A model generated the notes under the pieces. That model searched no databases and was not told where the DNA came from. It was given only the letters and a program-made list of their open reading frames with translations. A stretch of DNA of 64,000 bases from Rheinheimera faecalis (lineage in GTDB: Bacteria; Pseudomonadota; Gammaproteobacteria; Enterobacterales; Alteromonadaceae): contig NZ_JAJOYT010000001.1 of NCBI RefSeq assembly GCF_021290965.1, positions 62,001 through 126,000 of the forward strand, in the 5' to 3' direction. A program made the position numbers and the translations under genes. This document shows positions 34,725 through 43,818 of this stretch, in pieces. Each line of letters starts with the position of its first letter. The first letter of the stretch is position 1.

Positions 34725-35777
34725 GTGACCAAAGCAGTATTGATTATCACCAATATGGGGCCTAAGCCCTCTGCACCTTTTCAGGGACAGTTTGTTAAAA
34801 ATCAGATGCTGGCGCTGAAAAAGCGTCAGGCTTTGGCTTATTTCTATATGAGCTGGCATAACGACAGTCTGTTAAACCGCTTGCTGAAATACCCTGTGCT
34901 GTTCTTACAATTTTTCTGGTCTTATATTCTGAGCTTTAAAAGCTTTGATGTGATTCATGTGCACTTCTTTTATCCGACGATTTGGCTGGCTTTGGCCTAC
35001 AAATACCTGCGCAAGCCTTCGGTCAACATTGTGGTCACCTGCCATGGCAGTGATATTTATCACTATCAGCCTTTTAATACGTTGTATCGTTGGTGTTGTG
35101 GTGCTGTGGACCAGTGGATTTTTACCAGTGAAAGACTTCAAAGCAAAGCCTTTACCCTTGCTCCCAAAGCTGTGGTGTTGTCCGCTGGTATAGCTCAGGT
35201 CTATGCAGATGCAACACAATTAAGCAGAGCGGATAAAGATATCGATCTGCTTTATGTAGGGGCATTGGATAAAAACAAAGGCATGGACAGATTGATAGCG
35301 CTGTTGCCTCAAGTTCAAGACAAAAAAATCTGTGTCATTGGCACTGGCCCTTATCAGAGCCAATTTGAACAATTAACTCAAGACTATCCGAATTTACAGC
35401 TTGAAGCTGGTCAAACTGCAGAGCAGTTAAAGGCGTTTTATCAGCGCAGTAAATGTTTTTTGAGCTTGTCGCGTAATGAATCTTTTGGTTTGGTGATGAC
35501 CGAAGCTATGGCCTGTTACACCCCTGTGATTGCAACCTTAACAGATGGCTCGGCAGAGCAGTTGGGGGCCGATTCATTTTGGGTGATTGAGCAGACAGAT
35601 GAACAGCTTTTACAGCAGCAGTTACTGAAAAAAATTCAGCAGCTATTAAGTTTGTCAGACTCAGACTACACGGCATTGCAGCACTTGGGGCATCAGCATG
35701 CAAAAGACTGTCTGGTAGACGATGTAGCGGCAAAAATACAAACACTGTATCAGGCTCTGACGCCTGAACAACGATGA
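34725..35777 (+). CDS. Glycosyltransferase, GT4 family
   Basis: A 350-residue GT-B fold enzyme. The N-terminal acceptor half has TNMGPKPSAPFQGQFVKNQM (about 9-28) and ADP-like VVTCHGSDIYHY (about 103-114). The C-terminal donor half has DLLYVGALDKNKGMDRLIA (about 175-193) and the E-x7-E motif in NESFGLVMTEAMACYTPVIA. It should add a sugar from a nucleotide donor to the lipid-linked intermediate at the inner face of the membrane. The start is GTG 34725. It opens the plus-strand block, 22 bp upstream of the WecG-type gene. Confidence 0.88.
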   Translation: MTKAVLIITNMGPKPSAPFQGQFVKNQMLALKKRQALAYFYMSWHNDSLLNRLLKYPVLFLQFFWSYILSFKSFDVIHVHFFYPTIWLALAYKYLRKPSVNIVVTCHGSDIYHYQPFNTLYRWCCGAVDQWIFTSERLQSKAFTLAPKAVVLSAGIAQVYADATQLSRADKDIDLLYVGALDKNKGMDRLIALLPQVQDKKICVIGTGPYQSQFEQLTQDYPNLQLEAGQTAEQLKAFYQRSKCFLSLSRNESFGLVMTEAMACYTPVIATLTDGSAEQLGADSFWVIEQTDEQLLQQQLLKKIQQLLSLSDSDYTALQHLGHQHAKDCLVDDVAAKIQTLYQALTPEQR

Positions 35778-35799
35778 TAGAGAAAAGGTAAATACAAGT

Positions 35800-36525
35800 A
35801 TGGCAATACAACCTGAAGTGGTACCAGTAGGTGGCATTGGGGTAATGGCGTTCAGCAACATGGCTGCGCTGGTTAATTATGTGATTCAGGATGATGGTAC
35901 TGTCTTTTCTGGTTCTGCTATAGCGATGAACCCGGAGAAAGTGATTGCCGCCAGTAAAAATCCGGAACTGATGACTATTTTGAACAAAGCCGACATCCGT
36001 TATGCCGATGGCATGGGTGTGGTGAAAGTGATGCGGCGTAAATTAGGCCGTAAAGTGGAACGTATTCCAGGTTGTGAGTTGTGGCAGGCTTTGATGGCAA
36101 AGGCTGCGATCACGAAAACGCCGGTGTTTTTAGTGGGCGCTAAACCGCAGGTCATGGCGGAAACAGTGGAAAAGCTGACGGCCATGGGTGTGAATGTGGT
36201 TGACTCCCAGGACGGTTATTTTAAAGATGAAAATGAACTGATCAGCCGTATTGCTCAAAGTGGTGCCCGTATTGTGACAGTCGCTATGGGATCTCCAAAG
36301 CAGGAGTTGTTTATTGGTAAATGTCAGCAGCAATTGCCAGATGCTTATTACATGGGTGTTGGTGGTACTTATGATGTATTCACAGGCCATGTACAACGTG
36401 CTCCGGCTTTGTGGTGTAAATTACATTTAGAGTGGGCCTACAGGTTGTTATCACAGCCATCCCGTATTGGTCGTCAGTCTAATTTACTGACGTATGCCTG
36501 GTTATATTTGACCAACAAGCTCTGA
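35800..36525 (+). CDS. wecG: WecG/TagA/CpsF-family glycosyltransferase
   Basis: A 241-residue GT26 enzyme. Conserved parts are TVFSGSAIAMNPEKVIAA (acceptor region), the core ADIRYADGMGVVKVMRRKLG (about 65-84) with the Asp implicated in catalysis, VERIPGCELWQALM, VFLVGAKPQV, VTVAMGSPKQELFI and GGTYDVFTGHVQRAP. In enterobacteria WecG adds N-acetylmannosaminuronic acid to lipid I of common antigen. With wecC in the same locus, the same donor is likely here. The symbol is inferred from family plus context. The C-terminal amphipathic tail fits peripheral membrane binding. Confidence 0.84.
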   Translation: MAIQPEVVPVGGIGVMAFSNMAALVNYVIQDDGTVFSGSAIAMNPEKVIAASKNPELMTILNKADIRYADGMGVVKVMRRKLGRKVERIPGCELWQALMAKAAITKTPVFLVGAKPQVMAETVEKLTAMGVNVVDSQDGYFKDENELISRIAQSGARIVTVAMGSPKQELFIGKCQQQLPDAYYMGVGGTYDVFTGHVQRAPALWCKLHLEWAYRLLSQPSRIGRQSNLLTYAWLYLTNKL

Positions 36526-36555
36526 TAAAAACGATTAAAAACAGAGAGAACTATA

Positions 36556-37461
36556 GTGCAGCAACAGTCCGATTTACCTTTGATCAGCGTCTATATGCCC
36601 ACTTTTAACAGAGTGGATATGGTGCAACGTGCGATTCGCTCCGTATTGGCGCAGGATTATCCTCATCTTGAGCTTTTGGTGGTCGATGATGCATCTACCG
36701 ATACCACCTGGGATACCTTAAACCGGATCTATGCAGATGAGCCTCGCGTTCGTTTGTTCCGACAGGACAAGGGGCAGGGCGCTTGTGCGGCGCGTAATCT
36801 GGCGATTGCTGAAGCCAAAGGTGAGTTTGTCACAGGTTTGGATGATGACGATGAATTTTTACCGAATCGTCTGAGTTCTTTGTATCAGGCTTATGATGAT
36901 CAATATGCCTTTGTCTGCTCAAGCTATTTCTGGGATTACGGCACTATACGTAAACAGCTGTATCCGGAAGCAGCCATAGTGGGTTTGAACGAACTGTTGG
37001 ATGTGCATTGTCTATCCAATCAGGTATTAGTGAAACGCAGCCGTATGCTGGCTCAGGGTGGTTTTGATATTGGCCTTGCTGCATTTCAGGATTATGACAT
37101 GTGGATCCGCCTGGTGGCAGCTTATGGTAAAGCCTTGCGTCTGGCAGAAGCCACTTATGTGGTGCATGTAGGGCACGAACTCGGCCGTATTACCACCTCA
37201 CCTAAACGTCTGGCAGCACAAAGTTATTTTGTTGAAAAACATCTGCTTTTGATGAATGAGCGTAATAAGCAGAACCAGCAGTTTTATCGTCTGGTGATGG
37301 AACAACAGCAACTCTCTTTTGGCCGTTTGTTGTTTTTCTGTCGTTACGGCTTATGGGCAACTAAAATCCGTTACTACCTGAAACAAAAATTACAGTGGGC
37401 GATTAAGTTCCGCCAGCAGCTGTTGAGCAAAGGCATTAAAGGATTGTTTTCGAAAAAATGA
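36556..37461 (+). CDS. Glycosyltransferase, GT2 family
   Basis: A 301-residue GT-A fold enzyme. YMPTFNRVDMVQRAIRSVLA (about 12-31), LELLVVDDASTDTT (nucleotide-binding Asp pair) and GLDDDDEFLPNRL (DxD metal motif, about 94-106) are intact. The C-terminus is basic with a hydrophobic patch suited to membrane association. It has a GTG start at 36556 with AGAGAG just upstream. The stop overlaps the Wzz-like gene by 4 bp. Sugar specificity is not predictable. Confidence 0.88.
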   Translation: MQQQSDLPLISVYMPTFNRVDMVQRAIRSVLAQDYPHLELLVVDDASTDTTWDTLNRIYADEPRVRLFRQDKGQGACAARNLAIAEAKGEFVTGLDDDDEFLPNRLSSLYQAYDDQYAFVCSSYFWDYGTIRKQLYPEAAIVGLNELLDVHCLSNQVLVKRSRMLAQGGFDIGLAAFQDYDMWIRLVAAYGKALRLAEATYVVHVGHELGRITTSPKRLAAQSYFVEKHLLLMNERNKQNQQFYRLVMEQQQLSFGRLLFFCRYGLWATKIRYYLKQKLQWAIKFRQQLLSKGIKGLFSKK

Positions 37462-38168
37462 GTCAGAATTTGTTAGCCCACGCCAATTTTGTCAGCCTGA
37501 GTGCTGTATTGCTTAAACGTTTTTGGCTGTTGTTATTAGCTGCCGCTGTATTGGGCGCGGCAGCATTGTATATATTTCAGCTCAGTGCAGCTGTGCGTTA
37601 TCAGGCCATTGCTGTGGTGACCTTAACGGACTGGCAAACCGAACGTTTAACCCGGCGTGATGATCCGAATGATAAAAACCCGGCCAATGTAGGTGGAGCC
37701 TCCGCTGATGCCGTCTCCAGAGCCTTATTGTGGTTAAAAGATCCTGATTTTTTTCAGTCTCTGGCGCGTTCAGCCAATGCTGAACAATTGAGTGTTGAAC
37801 ACAAAAGACGTGGTAATCTGGTGACGTTGAAGTGGAGCAGTAACTCGGAAAAAAGCGCTGAAAAAGAATTAGCTTTAGTCATCAAGCAATGGGATCAGCG
37901 CTGGCGTCAGCAATTTATCCAGCAAAAACAGCAAGAGTTGCAGACTTTGCAGCAGCTTCAGACTCATGAGCTGGTGCAACAACAGCAAAACCGACTGCAG
38001 TTTGAACTGGATTATGCAAAACAGGCTCAACCTTTTGCGCTGCACCAGTTACAAAGCCCTGAAGCACCTGAACAAAGTGAAAGTCCGGCTTTATGGCTGA
38101 TGTTACTTTTTGGCGCCTTTTTTGGTTTTAGCTGCGCTTTTATCCTGTTGATGTTATGGCGGCTTTAA
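37458..38168 (+). CDS. Wzz-like chain-length regulator
   Basis: A 236-residue protein with the polysaccharide co-polymerase layout: one helix near residues 20-42, a periplasmic part with coiled-coil (QQFIQQKQQELQTLQQLQTH, about 154-173), and a second helix near 212-234. It is short for a Wzz (usually about 325 aa), and the Pro-Gly-rich motif before TM2 is weak, so the family assignment rests mainly on topology and context. No tyrosine-kinase domain is fused. It overlaps both flanking genes (4 bp and 13 bp), so translation is tightly coupled. Confidence 0.72.
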   Translation: MSQNLLAHANFVSLSAVLLKRFWLLLLAAAVLGAAALYIFQLSAAVRYQAIAVVTLTDWQTERLTRRDDPNDKNPANVGGASADAVSRALLWLKDPDFFQSLARSANAEQLSVEHKRRGNLVTLKWSSNSEKSAEKELALVIKQWDQRWRQQFIQQKQQELQTLQQLQTHELVQQQQNRLQFELDYAKQAQPFALHQLQSPEAPEQSESPALWLMLLFGAFFGFSCAFILLMLWRL

Positions 38169-39460
38169 TGCGGCTTTCGACTTATTTCCAGCAGGTACAA
38201 GCGCTGGATAAACTGATCCTGTTGCTTTGCAGCTGTTACCTGCTGGTGGATGCCTGTAATGGTTTTTTATTAAATCAGTTTGGCCGCAGTTTTGGTTTGT
38301 CTGCTCTGTATAAAGTAGTGATGTTGATGTTGATGTTGCTGTCATTAAGTCTGCGCACCGGCAAAGCATTTTTACTCTTTCCAGCACTTTTTGTCTTGTT
38401 ATTACCCGGTGCTTTTTACAGCTGGCTGCAGCTTGGTGGTTCTTTAGCCGCAGATCTTGGCCTGATCCTGAAACTGATTTCGCCGCTGATTGCGTTTTAT
38501 TATTTGCTGAGTCTGGCGCAACTGGACAAAGACTTTGCGCTGAAGTCCCTGCATCGGATTTTTGTGCTGAACTACCTGATTGTGCTGGTGAATTTTATTC
38601 TCGGCGCCTTAGGCTATGGCTATACCTCTTATTTGCCTCAGCAGCATCTGACCCAAGTGGATTTAGGCAGCAAAGGTTTTTTTAATGCAGCCAACGAGCT
38701 TTCAGTGGTGCTTCTGGTGTTATCCGCCTGGCTATTGCAGTACTACTGGCAACAGCAAAAGCTGATTTTCCTGACTGTGGCTGCAACATCTGTCTGGTGC
38801 GCCAGTTTAATGCTAACCAAAACAGGGTTATTAGGAAGTCTTATTTTAGTGCTGTTGATCCCCCTGATGCCCTGGTTAATTCGTCTGAACTGGAGCCGTC
38901 TGGCATTGGCGATGGTGTTGCTGTTCGCTTCTGCCGCACTCGTCATTTGGCAGGCTCCGCTGCTGTTAAGTCAGCTAGGCCTGGCTGAGAAATTACAGCA
39001 TATTTATCAACAACAAGGTTTATTGGGCGTCTTGTTATCGTCACGCGACAAATATGCAGCCGAAATCTGGCAGGTGGTCAGTTTTTATTACAGCGATGCA
39101 CATCGTCTGTTTGGTGTAGGTTTAATTGGGGTATCGGAGCATCTGTGGAAGTTCTGGGCTGAGTCTGATCCTTTTGATTTGTATATTTTTTATGGTGTAG
39201 CGGGTTTGATGTTTTTCAGCTGGATTTTTATAGGTTTTATCGCTCAGAATTTAAGGCTATGCAGGCTGTTTTCTTCCGATCTGGCGGCGACCTTAGTGCT
39301 GTTAAATCTGTTGTTGCTGATGGTGTCCTGTATTGCTGGTCATGTCATTAGCTCCGGAATGTTGTGGCCGGTCTGGGGATTTATCAATGCGGCGGCTCTG
39401 ATCCATTGCCAGTCACAGGCCAAGCCAACAGAGACGGAGCTTGCGCATGTTACGCAGTGA
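38156..39460 (+). CDS. Wzy-like O-antigen/exopolysaccharide polymerase
   Basis: A 434-residue membrane protein with about 11-12 hydrophobic helices and a larger periplasmic loop near residues 280-340 (GLLGVLLSSRDKYAAEIWQV), including Arg and His residues as in Wzy/O-antigen ligase proteins. Sequence conservation in this class is low, and the call rests on topology plus its place between a Wzz-like gene and a flippase. It could be a ligase, but ligases are usually coded elsewhere. The start overlaps the Wzz-like gene by 13 bp and the end overlaps the flippase by 14 bp. Confidence 0.75.
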   Translation: MAALMRLSTYFQQVQALDKLILLLCSCYLLVDACNGFLLNQFGRSFGLSALYKVVMLMLMLLSLSLRTGKAFLLFPALFVLLLPGAFYSWLQLGGSLAADLGLILKLISPLIAFYYLLSLAQLDKDFALKSLHRIFVLNYLIVLVNFILGALGYGYTSYLPQQHLTQVDLGSKGFFNAANELSVVLLVLSAWLLQYYWQQQKLIFLTVAATSVWCASLMLTKTGLLGSLILVLLIPLMPWLIRLNWSRLALAMVLLFASAALVIWQAPLLLSQLGLAEKLQHIYQQQGLLGVLLSSRDKYAAEIWQVVSFYYSDAHRLFGVGLIGVSEHLWKFWAESDPFDLYIFYGVAGLMFFSWIFIGFIAQNLRLCRLFSSDLAATLVLLNLLLLMVSCIAGHVISSGMLWPVWGFINAAALIHCQSQAKPTETELAHVTQ

Positions 39461-40697
39461 TTTTGCCCGTAAGCTTCTCAATAACAGTCTGGCTCATGGT
39501 TTGAACTTTGGTTCGCGCTGGTTACTCAATCTGGTGGTTGCGCGGCAACTGCTGGCGAGTGATTTTGGCGTCTTCAGTTATGTTTATATGCTGGCGAACC
39601 TGTTTTTTCCCACCATCGCCTTTGGTGTCAGTTTTTACCTGATCCACTATTCAGCCAAACAGCAGCAAATCAGTTTGTTGTTCAACAGTCTGGTGCTGAG
39701 CTTTATTGTGTTTTTGCTGTTGTGTCTTGGTGTAGTCGGTATTGATTATTGGATCAACGACAGCGTACCTTATTATCTGTATCTGCTGAGTTTGTTGATA
39801 GGCTTGGTCTGGGCTGTCAGTCAGGCCATATTCTGTTACCTCAAAGGCCGGCAGCAGTTTTTTGTCGAAGTAAAATCACAGTTTGTTGGCGCTTTAAGTT
39901 TGCTGGTGGTGGTCGCTTTACTTTTTGCCGGTGTGATTACAGAGCTGGATGCGATGCTCGAAGCTGTGCTGGTTGCGAGTTTGTTGCCTGTGGTGATGGG
40001 ACTGAATGTGCTTTGGCCTGAGCTAAAAGCTGGCGTGGGACCTTATTTCCGCAATTTCTTCAGCTACTTTGGCTGGCAGGACATCCGGCATCGGTTGCAT
40101 TTTGCGCTGCATGATGTGTTTGCCATTATCATGACCAATATTCCTTTTATCTTTCTGGCGTTGTTCAGCACCTTGCTGGCGCTGGGGCAGTTCAGAAAAC
40201 TGTTTATTCTGTTTATGCCGATCACCTTGTTACCGGTCATTTTTTCGCAGGTGTTTTTAAGTCGGTTAAGCCGACTGACGGAGCTTGGTGCCAAACTGCA
40301 GTTTTTCCGTAAGGTGTTTCTGTTCACACTGCCTGTGTTGTCGCTGCCTTACCTGCTGATGTGGCCGCTGGGCGACTGGTTGTATAAGATCTCCTTTAAT
40401 GAAGCTTTGGACCCTGGCCATCTGTTGATGTTGCATCTGGTGCTGGCGACTTTGTGGATCACCTTGCTGAAAACCTACTTTGAAGTATTGCTGACGTCAT
40501 TAGGTGCGAACCATTACAAAGCCATGTTAGTGAGCCTGGCGGTGGTGTTAACTGCTTTGGCTTATTGCTGGTTTAATTATGATTTAACTGTAGAGCTGAC
40601 AGCCTGGTTATTTTTAAGCGGTAATCTGTTGATCACTTCAATGTTGGTTGCTGCCTGCTTGTGGCAAATCAGGAAGCAGCAACACAATAATAAATAG
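39447..40697 (+). CDS. Wzx-type flippase (copy 2)
   Basis: A 416-residue polytopic protein of about 12 helices. The N-terminus LLNNSLAHGLNFGSRWLLNL and VARQLLASDFGVFSYVYMLA are typical of polysaccharide flippases. I start at ATG 39447 with CGGAGC upstream. A TTG at 39441 is also in frame. This is the second flippase in the locus, and the two share little obvious identity, so they may serve different lipid-linked substrates. Confidence 0.84.
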   Translation: MLRSDFARKLLNNSLAHGLNFGSRWLLNLVVARQLLASDFGVFSYVYMLANLFFPTIAFGVSFYLIHYSAKQQQISLLFNSLVLSFIVFLLLCLGVVGIDYWINDSVPYYLYLLSLLIGLVWAVSQAIFCYLKGRQQFFVEVKSQFVGALSLLVVVALLFAGVITELDAMLEAVLVASLLPVVMGLNVLWPELKAGVGPYFRNFFSYFGWQDIRHRLHFALHDVFAIIMTNIPFIFLALFSTLLALGQFRKLFILFMPITLLPVIFSQVFLSRLSRLTELGAKLQFFRKVFLFTLPVLSLPYLLMWPLGDWLYKISFNEALDPGHLLMLHLVLATLWITLLKTYFEVLLTSLGANHYKAMLVSLAVVLTALAYCWFNYDLTVELTAWLFLSGNLLITSMLVAACLWQIRKQQHNNK

Positions 40698-40754
40698 TCG
40701 TCAGGCTATGCTATGGTTAAAAGTAGTTCTGGTGACGCTGATACAGGGGGTACT

Positions 40755-41627
40755 GTGCGTAAAGCTGTTTTGCTTACAGGTTTTTTCTGCTGTCAAAACA
40801 GTATGGCTGCAGAGGTCACCTGGCTGAAAACGGATTGGCCTCCTCATCAAATCACTACAGGTGTGTATCAGGAGCAGGGGACATTTGATGTATTGCAAAA
40901 ACTGGTGGTGGCAGGTTTACCGCATCTGACGCACCAGATAAAAGTCGTTAACCTGCAGAGACTGGAACAGGCATTTTTGCAAAACAGCCAGGGTGTGTGT
41001 AGCTTTGGTTCGCTTTTTACTGAAGAAAGAGCCAAAACGCGTTGGTATTCTAAAGCTGTTGCCGTACTTCCGGGTTTAGCAGTGCATTTCAGACAAAATT
41101 CCGATCTAAAACAGCATCAAGCCGTGCAGACGAATGGTAGCGTTGATGTACGTCAGTTGGCGCAGGACAAAAAACTGACCGGAGTGTATCAGCCGAATCG
41201 CTTTTATCCGTCCTCAGTGATGGATGCTGCGCAGCACGCCAACTTTATTCCACAAGAGTTTACCAGTCAAATTAATGCCGCCGCTTTGCTGTTATCCAAA
41301 CGGGTGGATTATGTCGTTGAGTATCCTGAGCGTATGGCGTTTTACCTGAAGCAAAATCAACAACATCAGCAAGGTATAAAGCTTCAGAGTCGGGCGATCT
41401 CAGATGCCTCTCCTTATGCAGTGTCCTACATTACCTGCAACAAAAGCCCGCAAGGAGAGCAAGTTATTGCTCAAATTAATAAGGTGCTGGACATGTTGTG
41501 GCAACAGGACCACTACAAGACCGCTATGTTTCACTGGGTGGATGAAGAGACTAAGTCCAGATTGGAAAGTGCTTATACAGAAGTACAGCAACAGGTATTG
41601 GGTAGCTCTGAACTTGTGAAGCAATAA
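40755..41627 (+). CDS. Periplasmic solute-binding-like protein, no transporter partner
   Basis: A protein of 290 residues from GTG 40755, preceded by CAGGGGGTACT and followed by a short signal peptide (VRKAVLLTGFFCCQNSMAAE). The frame also reaches ATG 40713, which would put 14 polar residues before the signal, so I prefer the later start. The mature part begins EVTWLKTDWPPHQITTG, as in a subgroup of the family-3 solute-binding fold often called ABC-type amino acid transport/signal transduction proteins. There is no permease or ATPase nearby. It follows the flippase by 57 bp and could be co-transcribed with the polysaccharide genes. A role there is not evident. Confidence 0.74.
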   Translation: MRKAVLLTGFFCCQNSMAAEVTWLKTDWPPHQITTGVYQEQGTFDVLQKLVVAGLPHLTHQIKVVNLQRLEQAFLQNSQGVCSFGSLFTEERAKTRWYSKAVAVLPGLAVHFRQNSDLKQHQAVQTNGSVDVRQLAQDKKLTGVYQPNRFYPSSVMDAAQHANFIPQEFTSQINAAALLLSKRVDYVVEYPERMAFYLKQNQQHQQGIKLQSRAISDASPYAVSYITCNKSPQGEQVIAQINKVLDMLWQQDHYKTAMFHWVDEETKSRLESAYTEVQQQVLGSSELVKQ

Positions 41628-41629
41628 AA

Positions 41630-41653
41630 AGGCCGGTTTTGATGAACCGGCCT
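41630..41653 (-). terminator. Terminator of wecC
   Basis: AGGCCGGTT (41630-41638), 6-nt loop, AACCGGCCT (41645-41653). On the minus strand the stem is followed by TTTTTATT. It lies 26 bp past the wecC stop and may also slow rightward transcription, although no T-run follows on that side. Confidence 0.8.
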
Positions 41654-41678
41654 GGTGTTGATTTAAGAAAGTTTTATC

Positions 41679-42911
41679 TTAATGTGCAGAGCGCAGTGGG
41701 CCAACCACGTTGATCAGGCTGTGTTTGCTGAAATCCAAATCACCAAAACCTTTGTGGTTCACCAGAATCACAATAATGTCTGCTTTTAAACCTTGTTCAA
41801 CAGACACCAATTCCACGTTGGAAGCGAGTTTATTGGTTTTTTCCACGTTTGGCTCAACCGCATAGATTTTGCCTTGATACGCAGCGGCTAAATCGTTGAC
41901 TATGTGCAGCGCCGGGCTTTCACGCAAATCGTCAATATCCGGTTTAAAGGCTAAACCAAAACAGGCGATAGAAGGCTTATGTAAAGCGTGATTGGCCACA
42001 GTGGATAATACTTTTTGCAGTACCCATTGAGGTTTAAAGTCGTTTACTTCGCGGGCTGTACGAATAAGTTTTGCTTGCTCTGGTGCTGAGTGCACAATAA
42101 ACCAAGGATCCACCGCAATACAGTGACCACCTACACCAGCACCTGGCGTCAGAATATTTACGCGAGGGTGGCGGTTCGCCATTTTAATCAGTTCCCAGAC
42201 GTTAATGTTCAACTCATCACAGATTAAGGATAACTCGTTGGCAAAAGCGATATTGACGTCACGGAAGGCGTTTTCAGTCAGTTTCGACATTTCAGCGGTG
42301 CGGGCATCAGAAATCAAACATTCGCCTGTAACGAAGGTTTGATACAGCGTTTTGGCTTTTTCAGAACAGGCAGGAGTTAAACCACCCACAATACGGTCAT
42401 TGGCAATCAGCTCATAGACTACGCGGCCAGGTAACACCCGCTCAGGGCAATAGGCGACATGAATATCAGGCTGTGAAGAGTCGGTGGGTACTGTTAAATC
42501 AGGACGGGCTTCACGTATCCACTGACAGATTTTTTCTGTGGTGCCGACCGGGCTGGTTGATTCAAGCACCACTAAGTTTCCCTTGGTCAATACTGGCGCA
42601 ATAGATTTCACCGCAGCTTCAACATAAGTTAAATCTGGTGACAGATCATCAAAAAATGGAGTAGGCACGGCTATCATAAACGCATCAGCTGGAGCAGGGC
42701 TGGTTTGAGCTGATAAGTAACCACCTGTCACTGCGGCATGCACCAGCATGTCCAGTTCAGGTTCTACAATGTGAATTTTACCCTGATTGATGGTGTCTAC
42801 AGCGTGTTGATTCACGTCTATACCAATCACACGCAGCTTGCGTGATGCCAACATGGCTGCCGTTGGCAAGCCGATATACCCTAAACCAATCACTGATACC
42901 GTTTTAAACAT
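41679..42911 (-). CDS. wecC: UDP-N-acetyl-D-mannosamine dehydrogenase WecC
   Basis: A 410-residue NAD-dependent enzyme that oxidises UDP-ManNAc to UDP-ManNAcA. It follows E. coli WecC closely: SVIGLGYIGLPTAAMLASRK (NAD site), GKIHIVEPELD, VVLESTSPVGTTEK, IAYCPERVLPG-type AYCPERVLPGRVVYEL, KLTENAFRDVNIAFANEL (substrate Lys/Asn), GAGVGGHCIAVDPWFIV with the catalytic Cys, and FGLAFKPDIDDLRESPA. I start at ATG 42911 with GGAG 8 bp upstream, because the frame to 42953 adds 14 residues before the Rossmann start. The partner epimerase gene wecB is not in the window. It converges with the plus-strand polysaccharide block. Confidence 0.94.
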   Translation of the reverse strand: MFKTVSVIGLGYIGLPTAAMLASRKLRVIGIDVNQHAVDTINQGKIHIVEPELDMLVHAAVTGGYLSAQTSPAPADAFMIAVPTPFFDDLSPDLTYVEAAVKSIAPVLTKGNLVVLESTSPVGTTEKICQWIREARPDLTVPTDSSQPDIHVAYCPERVLPGRVVYELIANDRIVGGLTPACSEKAKTLYQTFVTGECLISDARTAEMSKLTENAFRDVNIAFANELSLICDELNINVWELIKMANRHPRVNILTPGAGVGGHCIAVDPWFIVHSAPEQAKLIRTAREVNDFKPQWVLQKVLSTVANHALHKPSIACFGLAFKPDIDDLRESPALHIVNDLAAAYQGKIYAVEPNVEKTNKLASNVELVSVEQGLKADIIVILVNHKGFGDLDFSKHSLINVVGPLRSAH

Positions 42912-43104
42912 AACGAACTCCATTAACCTTGTTGGCTCTTTCTTTGTTGACATCTTATCACAGCACGCCAGAAAGCTTAGATGACAGATAGCTGCTGTTG
43001 AAGAAAATTTTTAATAAAATAACAGTGTTAGCTGAATGGCTGCTTAGCGACTCTGTGGTATCTTGCTGCTATGAACTGCTCACACTAGTCACAAGGATTA
43101 TGCA

Positions 43105-43818
43105 GTGAAAGATTTTTTAGAACCCTTTTTATATCCGCAGAATATATTCCTCTGGTTGTTTTTTTTCGCCTGTCTGTATTATCGCCGTAAAGGCTTATGG
43201 CTGTTGCTGATTTGGTTTTATCTAAGCGGCAATACATTAGTCGCCAATCAGGTGCGGGACTGGTACAACACGCAAATCAGTACGGCAGAATTGCCGGCTA
43301 ATTTTAACGGTGACTATGTGCTTTTAGGCTGTGGCGGTAATGAACACAGCTTGCCAGATTGCGCCAGTAACCGAATTAACCAGTTGGCTCTGATGATTAA
43401 TGCCCAGCAGCGGCCTGTGCAGGTTTATATGACCACTTTGCACTGTGCGCCTTATGAAACCTTACTAAAGCAAAAAACCGAATATGCTGCAATCCAGTGT
43501 TTTGATGGCGGACCAACGACCTATCACGAGTTTGCCTCTTTGGAGCAAAAGCTGGATAAAACCAAAAACTATCTGTTTATCAGCAGCGATTACCATGCGC
43601 TTCGAGTGAAAAAGTTAGCGCAGATGCATCAGCTCAATGCACAGGTGTATGCCGCCTCCAGTGCGACCTTCAGGCCGGTGAATTGTGGTTGGAATTGCTT
43701 ATTGACGGTGAATTTATCGAACTATGATTTGTTCTCAAAGCTGGCGGCAGAAACCGCCAGTCTGCAAGTCTATTGGCTGACTAAAGACTGGACTGAGTGG
43801 TATACCCCGCGTTCTTGA
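43105..43818 (+). CDS. YdcF/ElyC-like DUF218 membrane-anchored protein
   Basis: A 237-residue protein with two N-terminal membrane segments (about 12-27 and 30-46) and a periplasmic DUF218 domain. NFNGDYVLLGCGGNEHSL (about 67-84) gives the family glycine-rich first strand. SNRINQLALMI, TTYHEFASL and FISSDYHALRVKKLAQMH (about 151-168) follow, matching the YdcF/SanA fold. It starts with GTG at 43105, with AAGGA about 7 bp upstream. ElyC and SanA relatives act in envelope integrity and carrier-lipid metabolism, which would suit a place beside polysaccharide genes. The exact activity is unknown. Confidence 0.78.
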   Translation: MKDFLEPFLYPQNIFLWLFFFACLYYRRKGLWLLLIWFYLSGNTLVANQVRDWYNTQISTAELPANFNGDYVLLGCGGNEHSLPDCASNRINQLALMINAQQRPVQVYMTTLHCAPYETLLKQKTEYAAIQCFDGGPTTYHEFASLEQKLDKTKNYLFISSDYHALRVKKLAQMHQLNAQVYAASSATFRPVNCGWNCLLTVNLSNYDLFSKLAAETASLQVYWLTKDWTEWYTPRS

